A DNA stretch of 64,000 bases from UBA2136 sp963974105 (lineage in GTDB: Bacteria > Pseudomonadota > Alphaproteobacteria > UBA2136), in the NCBI GenBank assembly GCA_963974105.1, contig CAXBBG010000001.1, positions 124,001 to 188,000 on the forward strand, given 5' to 3'. The notes under the pieces are model-generated. The model worked only from the letters and a program-made list of their open reading frames with translations, was not told the origin of the DNA and did not search any database. Shown here piece after piece: positions 27,490 through 34,921 of this stretch. How positions within the stretch are numbered: position 1 is the stretch's first letter; every line of letters begins with the position of its first letter. The translations under genes and the position numbers were made by a program.

Positions 27490-27519
27490 AAGAAAAAGAC
27501 TATAAACATCTTTTTCTTA
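27490..27519. terminator. AT-rich inverted repeat between convergent genes
   Basis: Arms AAGAAAAAGA and TCTTTTTCTT are perfectly complementary (10 bp) around a ~10-base loop. With few G/C pairs it is a weak but plausible bidirectional terminator between the hemoglobin gene and the hydrate dehydratase gene. Confidence 0.5.
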
Positions 27520-28347
27520 TTTTGATACAAATACGCTTTTTAAAACTTGAGGGATCATATCAATAATATCCTCCGCTACAAGCCCTATGCCTATACGTTT
27601 CGATGCGTCGCCATGCATCCATACAGCCATTTGAGCCGCCTCAAAAGCTGGAACACTTAAAGCCATTAAGCCAACAATCATACCCGCCAAAACGTCACCC
27701 GTACCACCCGTTGCTAAAAACGGAGAAGCATGTGTATTTTCAACCAACTTTCCACAAGGCGAAGCAACAAGCGTTTTAGCCCCCTTTAAAACAACAACAC
27801 AACCAGCACGCTTTGCTGCCGCCATTGCCATTTTTTCCCTTGTCCCTATAATATCCGGAAAAAGGCGGGTAAATTCGCCCTCATGCGGTGTAATAACACA
27901 GTTTTCATGTAGAGATTCTAGTAATTTCTCAGAATCGGTCTTAAAAACATTCAAGCCGTCAGCGTCAATAACTGCGCCTTTTTTAACCCCCATTTCAAGG
28001 GTATATAAAACTTTAGCCTTAAGGTCGCTATCTAAACCACCACCAGGCCCTAACAGGAAAGCATTCTTTTTTTCATCAACCAGATGTTCTGTATAACGCT
28101 TGCCTTCACCAAGCGCACTTACAATCGTACCTGGCCAGTCACGGGCAATAATAGGATAAGCATTAGGTTCACAAACAACCGTAACAAGCCCTGCGCCCAT
28201 TCGCCTTGCCGCACGTGAAGCCAGACGCGCTGCACCAATCATTTTACCTGCAACAACAACAGCATGCCCCCTCGTATATTTATGGCTTTCGGCATTAGGC
28301 AAAGGGTATAAATCTTGCCAAAGATCTGGCGTATTTTCAGTATTCAT
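27517..28347 (-). CDS. nnrD: (ADP/ATP)-dependent NAD(P)H-hydrate dehydratase (NnrD/YjeF C-terminal domain)
   Basis: About 276 aa of the ribokinase-like YjeF_C domain. It repairs hydrated NAD(P)H. Motifs: HKYTRGHAVVVAGKMIGAAR, GLVTVVCEP, FLLGPGGGLDSD, ADGLNVFKTDSE, VITPHEGEFTRLFP and the catalytic TGGTGDVLAGMIVGLMA. The N-terminal epimerase domain (NnrE) that is often fused is absent. The ATG at 28347 starts right before the domain; the 37 upstream codons of the open frame are AT-rich and rejected. Confidence 0.92.
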   Translation of the reverse strand: MNTENTPDLWQDLYPLPNAESHKYTRGHAVVVAGKMIGAARLASRAARRMGAGLVTVVCEPNAYPIIARDWPGTIVSALGEGKRYTEHLVDEKKNAFLLGPGGGLDSDLKAKVLYTLEMGVKKGAVIDADGLNVFKTDSEKLLESLHENCVITPHEGEFTRLFPDIIGTREKMAMAAAKRAGCVVVLKGAKTLVASPCGKLVENTHASPFLATGGTGDVLAGMIVGLMALSVPAFEAAQMAVWMHGDASKRIGIGLVAEDIIDMIPQVLKSVFVSK

Positions 28348-28484
28348 AAACAATCTCTTTTTATTTTTAATGCATTTATAATAACTGAATATACATAAAA
28401 AGTTTATCTTAAAAATGCGAATAAATTTATTTACATAAACTATCCACCAGTATAGCATAGTGCAAATGAACTGGGAGACACACT

Positions 28485-28742
28485 ATGGGTTATCACATAC
28501 GCAAAATCAAACCAGGCCAGATCGGCGAACAAAGCAAAATCGTCGAGGAGATGGAAGAATTCATCGACTCTCTCGAACAAAACAATCCTCTAATGGGCCT
28601 TATTGAACTGTCCGACATGCTTGGAGCTGTTGAACTATACCTTGAAAAACACCACCCTTCTATTACACTTGACCACTTAATAACGATGGCAAAAACAACA
28701 AGAAGAGTATTTGAAGATGGTACAAGAGAATCCAGAGGTTAG
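28485..28742 (+). CDS. MazG-like nucleotide pyrophosphohydrolase-fold protein, 85 aa
   Basis: Small all-alpha protein with the MazG pattern: EEMEEF for the E..EE metal-binding part and ELSDMLGAVE for ExxD. The family hydrolyses NTPs or related pyrophosphates. GGGAG precedes the ATG. It overlaps the next gene by 26 bp, so the two are translated together. Genes of this size and type are common in phages and mobile elements. The partner is a class II synthetase-like protein, so hydrolysis of an adenylate or nucleotide by-product is one guess. Confidence 0.7.
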   Translation: MGYHIRKIKPGQIGEQSKIVEEMEEFIDSLEQNNPLMGLIELSDMLGAVELYLEKHHPSITLDHLITMAKTTRRVFEDGTRESRG

Positions 28743-29274
28743 CTGGGAACGGCTAACACAAAGCTTAGCTTTTTACAAAAAACAGGGCTTCCAATACAGA
28801 GAAATGCCTTGGGTTGTAAGTACAGAAGCGACCAAAGCCACGTTTCCTCAACGCGATGAAACATGTGCAACCTATTGGGGCGACCTCATCGGATCTTCAG
28901 AACAATCATTTATTCAGGAGCTCATAGATAAATCCTTACCAAAAGGCCGCTACTGTGCACTTACCCCCTGCTTTAGATTAGAACATACCATCAACCATAT
29001 CTCGCGCCCTTACTTTATGAAAGTTGAGCTTTTTCAAAGCATCGATGTTAATGAAGATGCACTTCATAAAACCGTAGATCTTTGCCTTAACTGGTTCAAA
29101 GAACTCGCACCAGAAAACAGCTACGAAGTTATCGCAACCGAGGATGGATACGATATTAATGCCAACGGCATTGAAATTGGCTCCTATGGCATACGCACAT
29201 ACAAAAATTTTAAATGGATATACGCGACCGGCATAGCAGAGCCAAGGTTCGGCGTAGCCTTTATGGAACGATAA
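28717..29274 (+). CDS. Stand-alone class II aminoacyl-tRNA-synthetase-like catalytic core, 185 aa
   Basis: No exact family recognised. Two class II synthetase signatures are visible. One is a motif 2-like TPCFRLEHTINHISRPYF, with fRxE, a loop, R, then KVELFQSI. The other is a motif 3-like ATGIAEPRFGVAFMER near the C-terminus, preceded by EIGSYGIRTY. A motif 1-like N-terminus and any anticodon-binding domain are missing; the whole protein is only about half the size of the smallest full synthetases. It may activate an acid with ATP for a non-translational purpose, like other synthetase paralogs. The ATG at 28717 is preferred over a TTG at 28711. Confidence 0.6.
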   Translation: MVQENPEVSWERLTQSLAFYKKQGFQYREMPWVVSTEATKATFPQRDETCATYWGDLIGSSEQSFIQELIDKSLPKGRYCALTPCFRLEHTINHISRPYFMKVELFQSIDVNEDALHKTVDLCLNWFKELAPENSYEVIATEDGYDINANGIEIGSYGIRTYKNFKWIYATGIAEPRFGVAFMER

Positions 29275-29404
29275 AGACAACGAAACCATAGACACTCGTA
29301 AAATAGAGCCTGCAGCTAATCTAGAAGCATAGATAAAATTCTTTATTGCCAAACTCTTTTTGTTACTGTATACACATTATATATGAAATTAAAGGGTTAG
29401 CTTT

Positions 29405-30640
29405 ATGTTAGAGCAAGTTACATTTAAGGAACGACTAAAGTACTGTGTCAAGCAAGTTGGCACACAGATGGATTTTGTAAAAAAAACAGATGTATCACGC
29501 TCACAGCTTTCTCGATACCTCGATGGTGCAAGCAAACCCCCCATCGACCGCCTTGTTAACATCGCAGAAACTTCCGGCGTTGACCTCACCTGGCTTGTGA
29601 CAGGCACAGGTACCCCTTGTAAACCTGAAAAGCAACACTTATCATTTAACTACGAATTAACAGGACAAGTCGTAAAAATATTTGAGGAAACGCTAATGGA
29701 ATATCAAGGCCCTAAGCCCACCCCTACAGTCAAGTCCATCCTCATTCCATTTATACAGGCTGAAATGGAGCATGAAATTCGCATAAATAATAACCATGCC
29801 TTAAATTCTGCTGAAATGCATAATATATTAGACTACGCCTCGGCAATTTCTTCTAACAACATGCTTGAAACTTACAAAAACCATTCCTTTGAAATGCTTT
29901 CATCAAAAGCTGATTCTTATGATGACAAAAAAGTTGGCACATTTGTCAACACCGTTTGCAATGCATCGCACGGTTATTTTAGCACAGCCACAGGCGCCAA
30001 CTATTGCAACCGCACACAAGATATTTTAAATGGATACGCCTTAAAATCTGTTTATAAAATTATGGAGACATTATTTACAACAGTGCGGTCAGACAATATC
30101 AAAATGCTCGACCTCGGATGCGGTAGCGGTAGATATTTGCAATATATCCATAAAAACTATGACCGTATAAAAGTCCACGGCATAGAACCATCCCGCTTAC
30201 CTCACAGTGTGTGCAAAGAAAAAGAAATCTCGGGGCAACTCCCAGAAGGCTCTGTTGCAAGAGGAGATGCCCGCAACTTACCATATAAAGACAACTCATT
30301 TGACTTTGTCCTCTCAAAAGCTGTCTTGCATTGGATCCCACACTTTAAAAATTCCGCGCAAGGGGCTAATAAAGCCTTTAGTGAAGTTGCAAGAATTCTA
30401 AAACCAGGCGGTGCTTTCTATTTTGACATGCGCCATCACAAGGATAGTATTCGAGAATATTTGCCTTTCAACCAGACATACAGCAAAGAAGACATTCAAT
30501 TACTAGCCAGCAAACATGGCTTTAAGATTGAATGGATCCACATCGATAGCGAATCAACACTCCCTGAACTTCAAGGAGAACTTGGCGATGTACATTCTAA
30601 ATTTGGTGATTTTATAAGTGTTTTCGCTATAAAAATCTAA
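29405..30640 (+). CDS. XRE-type HTH domain fused to SAM-dependent methyltransferase
   Basis: 411 aa. Residues ~5-70 form a Cro/C1-type helix-turn-helix (DFVKKTDVSRSQLSRYLDGA, then PPIDRLVNIAETSGVDLTWL). Residues ~70-225 are helical linker without a recognised domain. From ~230 a class I methyltransferase follows: motif I LDLGCGSGRYLQYI, acidic end of strand 2 in VHGIEPSRL, GDARNLPYKDNSFDFVLSKA and ARILKPGGAFYFDM, typical of the Methyltransf_11 group acting on small molecules or lipids. AAGGG precedes the ATG. Whether it regulates genes, methylates a ligand, or both is open. Confidence 0.82.
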   Translation: MLEQVTFKERLKYCVKQVGTQMDFVKKTDVSRSQLSRYLDGASKPPIDRLVNIAETSGVDLTWLVTGTGTPCKPEKQHLSFNYELTGQVVKIFEETLMEYQGPKPTPTVKSILIPFIQAEMEHEIRINNNHALNSAEMHNILDYASAISSNNMLETYKNHSFEMLSSKADSYDDKKVGTFVNTVCNASHGYFSTATGANYCNRTQDILNGYALKSVYKIMETLFTTVRSDNIKMLDLGCGSGRYLQYIHKNYDRIKVHGIEPSRLPHSVCKEKEISGQLPEGSVARGDARNLPYKDNSFDFVLSKAVLHWIPHFKNSAQGANKAFSEVARILKPGGAFYFDMRHHKDSIREYLPFNQTYSKEDIQLLASKHGFKIEWIHIDSESTLPELQGELGDVHSKFGDFISVFAIKI

Positions 30641-30646
30641 ACCAAA

Positions 30647-31012
30647 CTAACGACACGGGGCAGCAATTGCCCCTGTAGCAAGCAGGTTAACACCAAAGTT
30701 TTGAATAAACAATCTTTGGGTATTTTCCCAGCCCTTTCTTAAAAGCTCCTCTGGTTCACCTTGGTGATGGTGCAAATATGAACCAAACAACTTATCACAA
30801 TCTTCAACATATTTTTTACTATGCAACATGTGCTCATGCCATAATTCATCAGCGAGCACAGGTGGTACCAATACCATCTCAGGATAATTTGCACGTAGCG
30901 TTAAATATTGAAGATATTGAACTTCTGCCTTACCTGCCAATTCCTTATCCATACCAGTCTTCTTACAAACCTTGTTCACAATACCCTTTAAATCAACTTC
31001 TAAAATCTTCAT
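30647..31012 (-). CDS. GRDP-like (glycine-rich domain-containing protein-like) protein, 121 aa
   Basis: The segment VLADELWHEHMLHSKKYVED, followed by CDKLFGSYLHHHQGE, matches the LWHxHxL...Y..DC...FG..LHH signature of the GRDP-like family (PF07173-type), found in plants, fungi and scattered bacteria. The function is unknown; the His-rich pattern suggests metal binding. A clear GAGGGGG precedes the ATG. It is convergent with the methyltransferase gene, with a 6-bp gap. Confidence 0.75.
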   Translation of the reverse strand: MKILEVDLKGIVNKVCKKTGMDKELAGKAEVQYLQYLTLRANYPEMVLVPPVLADELWHEHMLHSKKYVEDCDKLFGSYLHHHQGEPEELLRKGWENTQRLFIQNFGVNLLATGAIAAPCR

Positions 31013-31193
31013 AAATAATCCCCCTCAAGTTTTAATTAAAAACCCTTCCACAACTTATAGGGGTGCTCACAAATGACACAGCTAACAAACTGACATGCAC
31101 CACAAGTGAACAAATAAGGGGTTAACTAACTTTAATTATAACAAGTTTAAATATTCCAGCCTAAGATTGATCAAAACCAATGGGAGAGAGAAA

Positions 31194-31472
31194 ATGACAT
31201 TAGGATTAATTATAATTGAGGAGATCGCATCTCTAAAAAACGCGATGCGCATTCTAGAAAAAAATAAAGATCAACTCGCAAAAAGTTGTAATAATTATCT
31301 TATTTATACAACTCATAACAAAGCTGAATTTTTAAAGGGCCTTAAAGACATTAAGGAATTATACAACATCACTTATGATGTAGCAGATGATATATTCCTA
31401 AACAATGATACACTTACAGATTTTCACACACTCGTTTATTTAAATGATACAGGCATTCAATATAGCGATTAA
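31194..31472 (+). CDS. Hypothetical protein, 92 aa
   Basis: Not recognised. A helical, charged protein (EEIASLKNAMRILEKNKDQL) with no signal peptide. The ATG at 31194 follows GGGAGAGAG; a TTG further upstream at 31167 is less likely. It borders the integrated-element scar at 31491. Confidence 0.6.
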   Translation: MTLGLIIIEEIASLKNAMRILEKNKDQLAKSCNNYLIYTTHNKAEFLKGLKDIKELYNITYDVADDIFLNNDTLTDFHTLVYLNDTGIQYSD

Positions 31473-31490
31473 AAAACACTACCTTTCACG

Positions 31491-31545
31491 AAAGAAAAAG
31501 GCCGTCTAGTGGATTATACTGGGCGGCCTAATATGAATAAATGGC
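31491..31545. repeat. Direct repeat copy B (duplicated tRNA-Gln 3' flank)
   Basis: A 55-bp segment that is an ungapped, roughly 80% match to 32281-32335. It includes GCCATTTATTCAT (minus strand), which in the other copy is the CCA end of tRNA-Gln plus flank, and the hairpin that terminates the tRNA. It probably represents one att end of a former integrated element. Confidence 0.75.
31495..31528 (-). terminator. Second copy of the tRNA-Gln-type terminator hairpin
   Basis: Minus-strand stem GGCCG/CGGCC (plus outer A-T) around CAGTATAATCCACTA, followed by TTTTTCTTT. Relative to the copy at 32286-32319, a G-C pair has become C-G on both arms, so the hairpin is preserved. It would end transcripts from the 171-aa gene and the integrase remnant. 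Confidence 0.7.
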
Positions 31546-31627
31546 GGAATAGCCCTCCAGCATCGGTTAGCCTATAACCTTTTGATTGAGGTTTAGCGTT
31601 CTTACATTGAATATCAGTTAGAGGCAT
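31514..31627 (-). pseudogene. Tyrosine integrase N-terminal remnant (P4/DUF4102 type)
   Basis: An ATG at 31627 with an ideal AGGAGGT seven bases upstream opens a 37-codon frame, MPLTDIQCKNAKPQSKGYRL then TDAGGLF. This matches the start of P4-family phage integrases (MxLTDxxxxNAKPxxKxYKLxDGGGLY). After GGLF the match ends where the frame enters the 55-bp direct repeat, and it stops at 31514. The rest of the ~400-aa integrase is absent. The frame starts at the stop codon of the 171-aa gene. Confidence 0.8.
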
Positions 31628-31628
31628 A

Positions 31629-32144
31629 TCACTCACCTCCTACATAGCTAGATATTAGGTTTAAAATATTAATTTTATCTAAAGCAATTAATATAATTAA
31701 TAAAATAATCCCCCAAATGAAGAAATTAATTGATCTTTTAGCAAATTTTCGAGCGTTATTATTTTTTTCTTCTGATATAACTTGCTGTTCTCTATACTTC
31801 TCTATAGCAACCCCAACTTTACGACCTATTTGGCTTGAAAGCTGTTTGTTTAAAGCTTCCAATGCATCATAAAACTCCCAAAAGCCTTTTAAACAGATAT
31901 AAATTCCAAAAGAAAATAAAAGTGCTGGAATAAATAATAAATATATATTTAGCTCTTTCAATAAAGTAGGTATAGAAATTAATGCACCTGCATTTGCAGT
32001 AAAAGTTAGTGTTAACGATCTTTTTATAAACTCCAAACTTTCATAAAGAACCTCAAAAACATAACGCCTTAATAAAGAGTCTTGTGTTTCTTGATCCATT
32101 AAAACACGCTTGTTTTTTCTGTTATTTTCACTAGTTTCACTCAT
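31629..32144 (-). CDS. Hypothetical membrane protein, 171 aa, inside the element scar
   Basis: Not recognised. A hydrophilic N-terminus of ~45 residues, a hairpin of two membrane segments (about 48-66 and 70-90), a charged helical stretch (QIGRKVGVAIEKYREQQ) and a third segment near 138-156. It lies between the two direct repeats and ends exactly at the integrase remnant, so it is cargo or a leftover of the integrated element. It has no strong Shine-Dalgarno. Confidence 0.65.
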   Translation of the reverse strand: MSETSENNRKNKRVLMDQETQDSLLRRYVFEVLYESLEFIKRSLTLTFTANAGALISIPTLLKELNIYLLFIPALLFSFGIYICLKGFWEFYDALEALNKQLSSQIGRKVGVAIEKYREQQVISEEKNNNARKFAKRSINFFIWGIILLIILIALDKINILNLISSYVGGE

Positions 32145-32147
32145 TAT

Positions 32148-32254
32148 GCGGGTACATCCTTTTGTTTATTTCCGTATTTTGCGGGTATGTGGGGGAATAT
32201 ACCCTCTAAAGTACCCGCTTTTTTCATAGACACGGTTGGACGGCTATAGACACG
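32148..32254. promoter_or_regulatory. Cluster of short repeats, possible integrase arm-type sites
   Basis: GCGGGTA occurs at 32148 and 32181, its complement TACCCGC near 32212, and ATAGACACG at 32226-32234 and 32246-32254 (20 bp apart). Repeats of the GCGGGTAC type are commonly seen beside P4-family integrase genes; here they lie between tRNA-Gln and the integrase remnant. Confidence 0.45.
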
Positions 32255-32280
32255 CATGGGCACAGAATCATTGTAATACA

Positions 32281-32335
32281 AAAGAAAAAGGGCGTCTAGT
32301 GGATTGCACTGGACGCCCTTGAATGAATAAATGGC
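32281..32335. repeat. Direct repeat copy A (tRNA-Gln 3' end and flank)
   Basis: Native copy of the 55-bp repeat, overlapping the last four bases (GCCA) of tRNA-Gln. See copy B at 31491-31545. Confidence 0.75.
32286..32319 (-). terminator. Intrinsic terminator of tRNA-Gln
   Basis: Minus-strand stem AGGGCGTC/GACGCCCT with an inner CAGTG..CACTA extension, followed by TTTTTCTTTT, 12 bases after the tRNA CCA end. Confidence 0.88.
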
Positions 32336-32406
32336 TGGGGTGGTAGGATTCGAACCTACGCATCGCGATACCAAAAACCGCTGCCTTACCGCTTGGCTAC
32401 ACCCCA
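32332..32406 (-). tRNA. tRNA-Gln (anticodon TTG)
   Basis: 75 nt on the minus strand including an encoded CCA. Acceptor TGGGGTG pairs with CACCCCA. The D arm is AGCCAAGCGGTAAGGC, and the anticodon stem GCGGT/ATCGC encloses loop TTTTGGT with anticodon TTG. The T arm contains GGTTCGAATCC. It closely resembles E. coli tRNA-Gln. Its 3' end is the apparent integration site of the element at 31491-32335. Confidence 0.96.
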
Positions 32407-32480
32407 ACAGTGCTCTTAACAAGCGAGGGTTAAGTTATAGCTTAAGCACGGTTTTGTCAATAGAGAAAATGTAGTTTTTA

Positions 32481-34247
32481 TTATTTTAATTTTACAGAAC
32501 TCTTATCGAGTTTCATCTTTAAATAAGCAACATCTTTTTTAGTTTCAGGATTTAGCTCTAACGCACGCGTCCAATACGCATTCGCCTCCTGATAACGCTC
32601 TAATTTTTCAAATACATCACCCAAGTGCATTTGAATCGTTGCATCATCTGGGCGATATGTTTCTGCGCGTTTTAAGTACAAAGCTGCCTTTTGATACTCA
32701 CCCTTTTTATATAAAACCCAACCCATACTATCCAATATAGATGCATCGTTTGGTTTCAACAAAATTGCACGACCTATTAACGCAAAAGCTTCATCTATAT
32801 TTTCATCACGGTCAACCCACATATAACCCAAATAATTCAATGCTGTCGCATTGCTTGGCATAATGCGTATAGATTCCTTCAAATCACGCTCAGCCTCTTC
32901 ATACCTCTCCAACCGTTCATAAGCAGTTCCCCTCGCAAAATAAACCCAAAACTCATCTTTTTTAACATTTTCTTCAAGGGACAATATATCGTCATACCAT
33001 TTAATGGCTTGAGTATAATCACCTTTATTATAGTAAAGCTCCGCCAAAATACGCTTAACAATTGTGTGATTTTGTTTTTCCAAAACACTTTTAATAAGTG
33101 CTATAGCTTCTTGTGTTTTATTTTGAGATGAAAGTATATCTGCAGTTCTAATCTGCGCAGCCAGCCAGCTAAATGCATCTTCATTTAACTTACTGTAAGA
33201 GTCCAATGCCAAAGCGTATGCTCCTACCTTCTCCTGCATGACCCCTTGATAAAATAAAATAAAATCATCGTCCTCATCTAACATCAATGAAATATTCATA
33301 ACCTGTGAGGCTGCCATTGGTAACTTTTGACTCGTCATCAGTGTTGCAATTTCAAAAATAACACCTGCAACATCTTGCTTTAAAGACCTATCAACAGAAA
33401 CGTAAGGCAGTCCCTTTTCGAAACGATCTGCCGATTTAAGTAATAATATATTCTCTGGATTTTTCTTGAAAAAGTTTTCCATCAAGGCCTTGGCCTTGAG
33501 TGGCTGACCTAAACGCTCATATACCCCTTCTAAAGCAAGGACTGAAAATAACGAAGCGCTGTCAGATTCTACAGAAAATTCGTATTCCCTCTGCGCATCT
33601 TCAAGCCTACCTGCTTTTTCAAGTAATCGACCAAAATGGAAATAACGCACACCATTTAACCCCGCCACCGAAGGAAGAGCTTTTAATTTTTCCATAACAA
33701 CATCAATATCAACCCCCATAGCTTGATCGATATAAGCTTCTAATATATGAAACTGTAGCAATTGAGGAGATATAGCCTTGGCACGTGCAAATGATTTCTG
33801 TGCATTTTCAAGATCACCGTCCTTCAACGACTGAGCCCCTAAAAGGATGTAACTAATAGGAACAGCGTTTTTTTGTATAGCAATTTCACGCGCCAAACGT
33901 ATAGATTCCTCCATATTGCCTAAAGCAAGTTGCAACATAAAGGCATGTTCTTTTAATGCTGCGTTTTGAGGGTCTGCCGATTCAGCACGATCATAAAAAA
34001 ATGCCGCATCTTGTGTCCGCCCCTCACTTTCACTTAACCTTGCCGCTAAATAATTACTTACAAGAGGTGCGATATCTACAGGACGGCCTTTAACAAAGGA
34101 TGGGTTTTCAACAGGATTTTTAGACACCTCAATTTCATTTTGAAGTGCTTTCGATGGAACTTCCTCTTCTTGCGTCTTCATAACACAAGAAATTAAAAGA
34201 ACTGCGCTTAAGGCGAATGGTAATTTTTTAATTTTATTATTCATCAT
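32481..34247 (-). CDS. TPR-repeat lipoprotein, 588 aa
   Basis: The signal peptide ends in a lipobox (VLLISC), so the protein is probably an outer-membrane-anchored lipoprotein. The rest is built of tetratricopeptide repeats. The clearest are in the C-terminal half, e.g. AEIYYNKGDYTQAIKWYDDI-like, FARGTAYERLERYEEAERDL, LGYMWVDRDENIDEAFALIG, MGWVLYKKGEYQKAALYLKR and HLGDVFEKLERYQEANAYW. It acts as a protein-protein scaffold; the partner is unknown. Long TPR lipoproteins of this kind are common in alphaproteobacteria. Confidence 0.85.
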   Translation of the reverse strand: MMNNKIKKLPFALSAVLLISCVMKTQEEEVPSKALQNEIEVSKNPVENPSFVKGRPVDIAPLVSNYLAARLSESEGRTQDAAFFYDRAESADPQNAALKEHAFMLQLALGNMEESIRLAREIAIQKNAVPISYILLGAQSLKDGDLENAQKSFARAKAISPQLLQFHILEAYIDQAMGVDIDVVMEKLKALPSVAGLNGVRYFHFGRLLEKAGRLEDAQREYEFSVESDSASLFSVLALEGVYERLGQPLKAKALMENFFKKNPENILLLKSADRFEKGLPYVSVDRSLKQDVAGVIFEIATLMTSQKLPMAASQVMNISLMLDEDDDFILFYQGVMQEKVGAYALALDSYSKLNEDAFSWLAAQIRTADILSSQNKTQEAIALIKSVLEKQNHTIVKRILAELYYNKGDYTQAIKWYDDILSLEENVKKDEFWVYFARGTAYERLERYEEAERDLKESIRIMPSNATALNYLGYMWVDRDENIDEAFALIGRAILLKPNDASILDSMGWVLYKKGEYQKAALYLKRAETYRPDDATIQMHLGDVFEKLERYQEANAYWTRALELNPETKKDVAYLKMKLDKSSVKLK

Positions 34248-34354
34248 TTCAGTTTGCTTATTAAAGGTTCAACCTGTCAATTTATTTATGGATGTAGACG
34301 CAAGAATTGCGCCATAAAAAACAAACGTAGGATATTTATTATAATAAAATAAAA

Positions 34355-34921
34355 TTACAAAACGTATAAAGTCGTTAAAATGTACTTATGATACTCTCTA
34401 AACATAAAAGATAACGGCATTTTTTCTGGAAAGACGGGATACAAAGAAACATTTGTATATTGTCCTGAGCGCTTCCAATACAACATACTGCGTGGAATAT
34501 GGTAAAAACTTGTAATCAAACCAACCGACTTAAGTTTTAACTTTTTCACCCACTCATTGGTCGCATTAACATTATCTTTAGTTGATTTTGATTGATAATC
34601 CAAAGTAATAAGCCTCTGATTCTCTTTTGAAAGACCGCTCAGCAAAAATTCTTTAGTCACTTGAGGGTTAACGCCACTAATTAAAACGGGTTTACTATAG
34701 CCATCCGCCACCAAAGCAAGCGCTGTATCAATACGCTTACTCCCACCTGTAAAAATAACCAACCCATCCGTTTTATCAATTGAAAAATTTTGGTTATCTG
34801 ACGGCAAACTAAGTAAAAACATAATCAGTCCAGTCACGTAGCACAAAGCCATAACGGTAAGGCAGAAAAATCCGTATAATGTACGCCTACGCACTTTTTT
34901 GAGCCTTTTGAACAACGCCAT
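34355..34921 (-). CDS. DUF218/YdcF-SanA family membrane protein
   Basis: 188 aa. A basic N-terminus, one membrane segment (about 14-38), then a DUF218 domain: DGLVIFTGGSKRIDTALAL, PVLISGVNP, ITLDYQSKSTKDNVNATNEW and VGLITSFYHIPRSMLYW. Family members (SanA, ElyC, YdcF) are linked to envelope integrity and lipid-carrier metabolism. It overlaps the ftsX 3' end by 35 bp, and this ftsE-ftsX-DUF218 order is typical of alphaproteobacteria. Confidence 0.88.
   Translation of the reverse strand: MALFKRLKKVRRRTLYGFFCLTVMALCYVTGLIMFLLSLPSDNQNFSIDKTDGLVIFTGGSKRIDTALALVADGYSKPVLISGVNPQVTKEFLLSGLSKENQRLITLDYQSKSTKDNVNATNEWVKKLKLKSVGLITSFYHIPRSMLYWKRSGQYTNVSLYPVFPEKMPLSFMFREYHKYILTTLYVL

Noticed and set aside
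32144..32422. 92-codon minus-strand frame across tRNA-Gln
   Set aside because: Its first half is simply the tRNA sequence translated; the tRNA, its terminator and the repeat explain the region.
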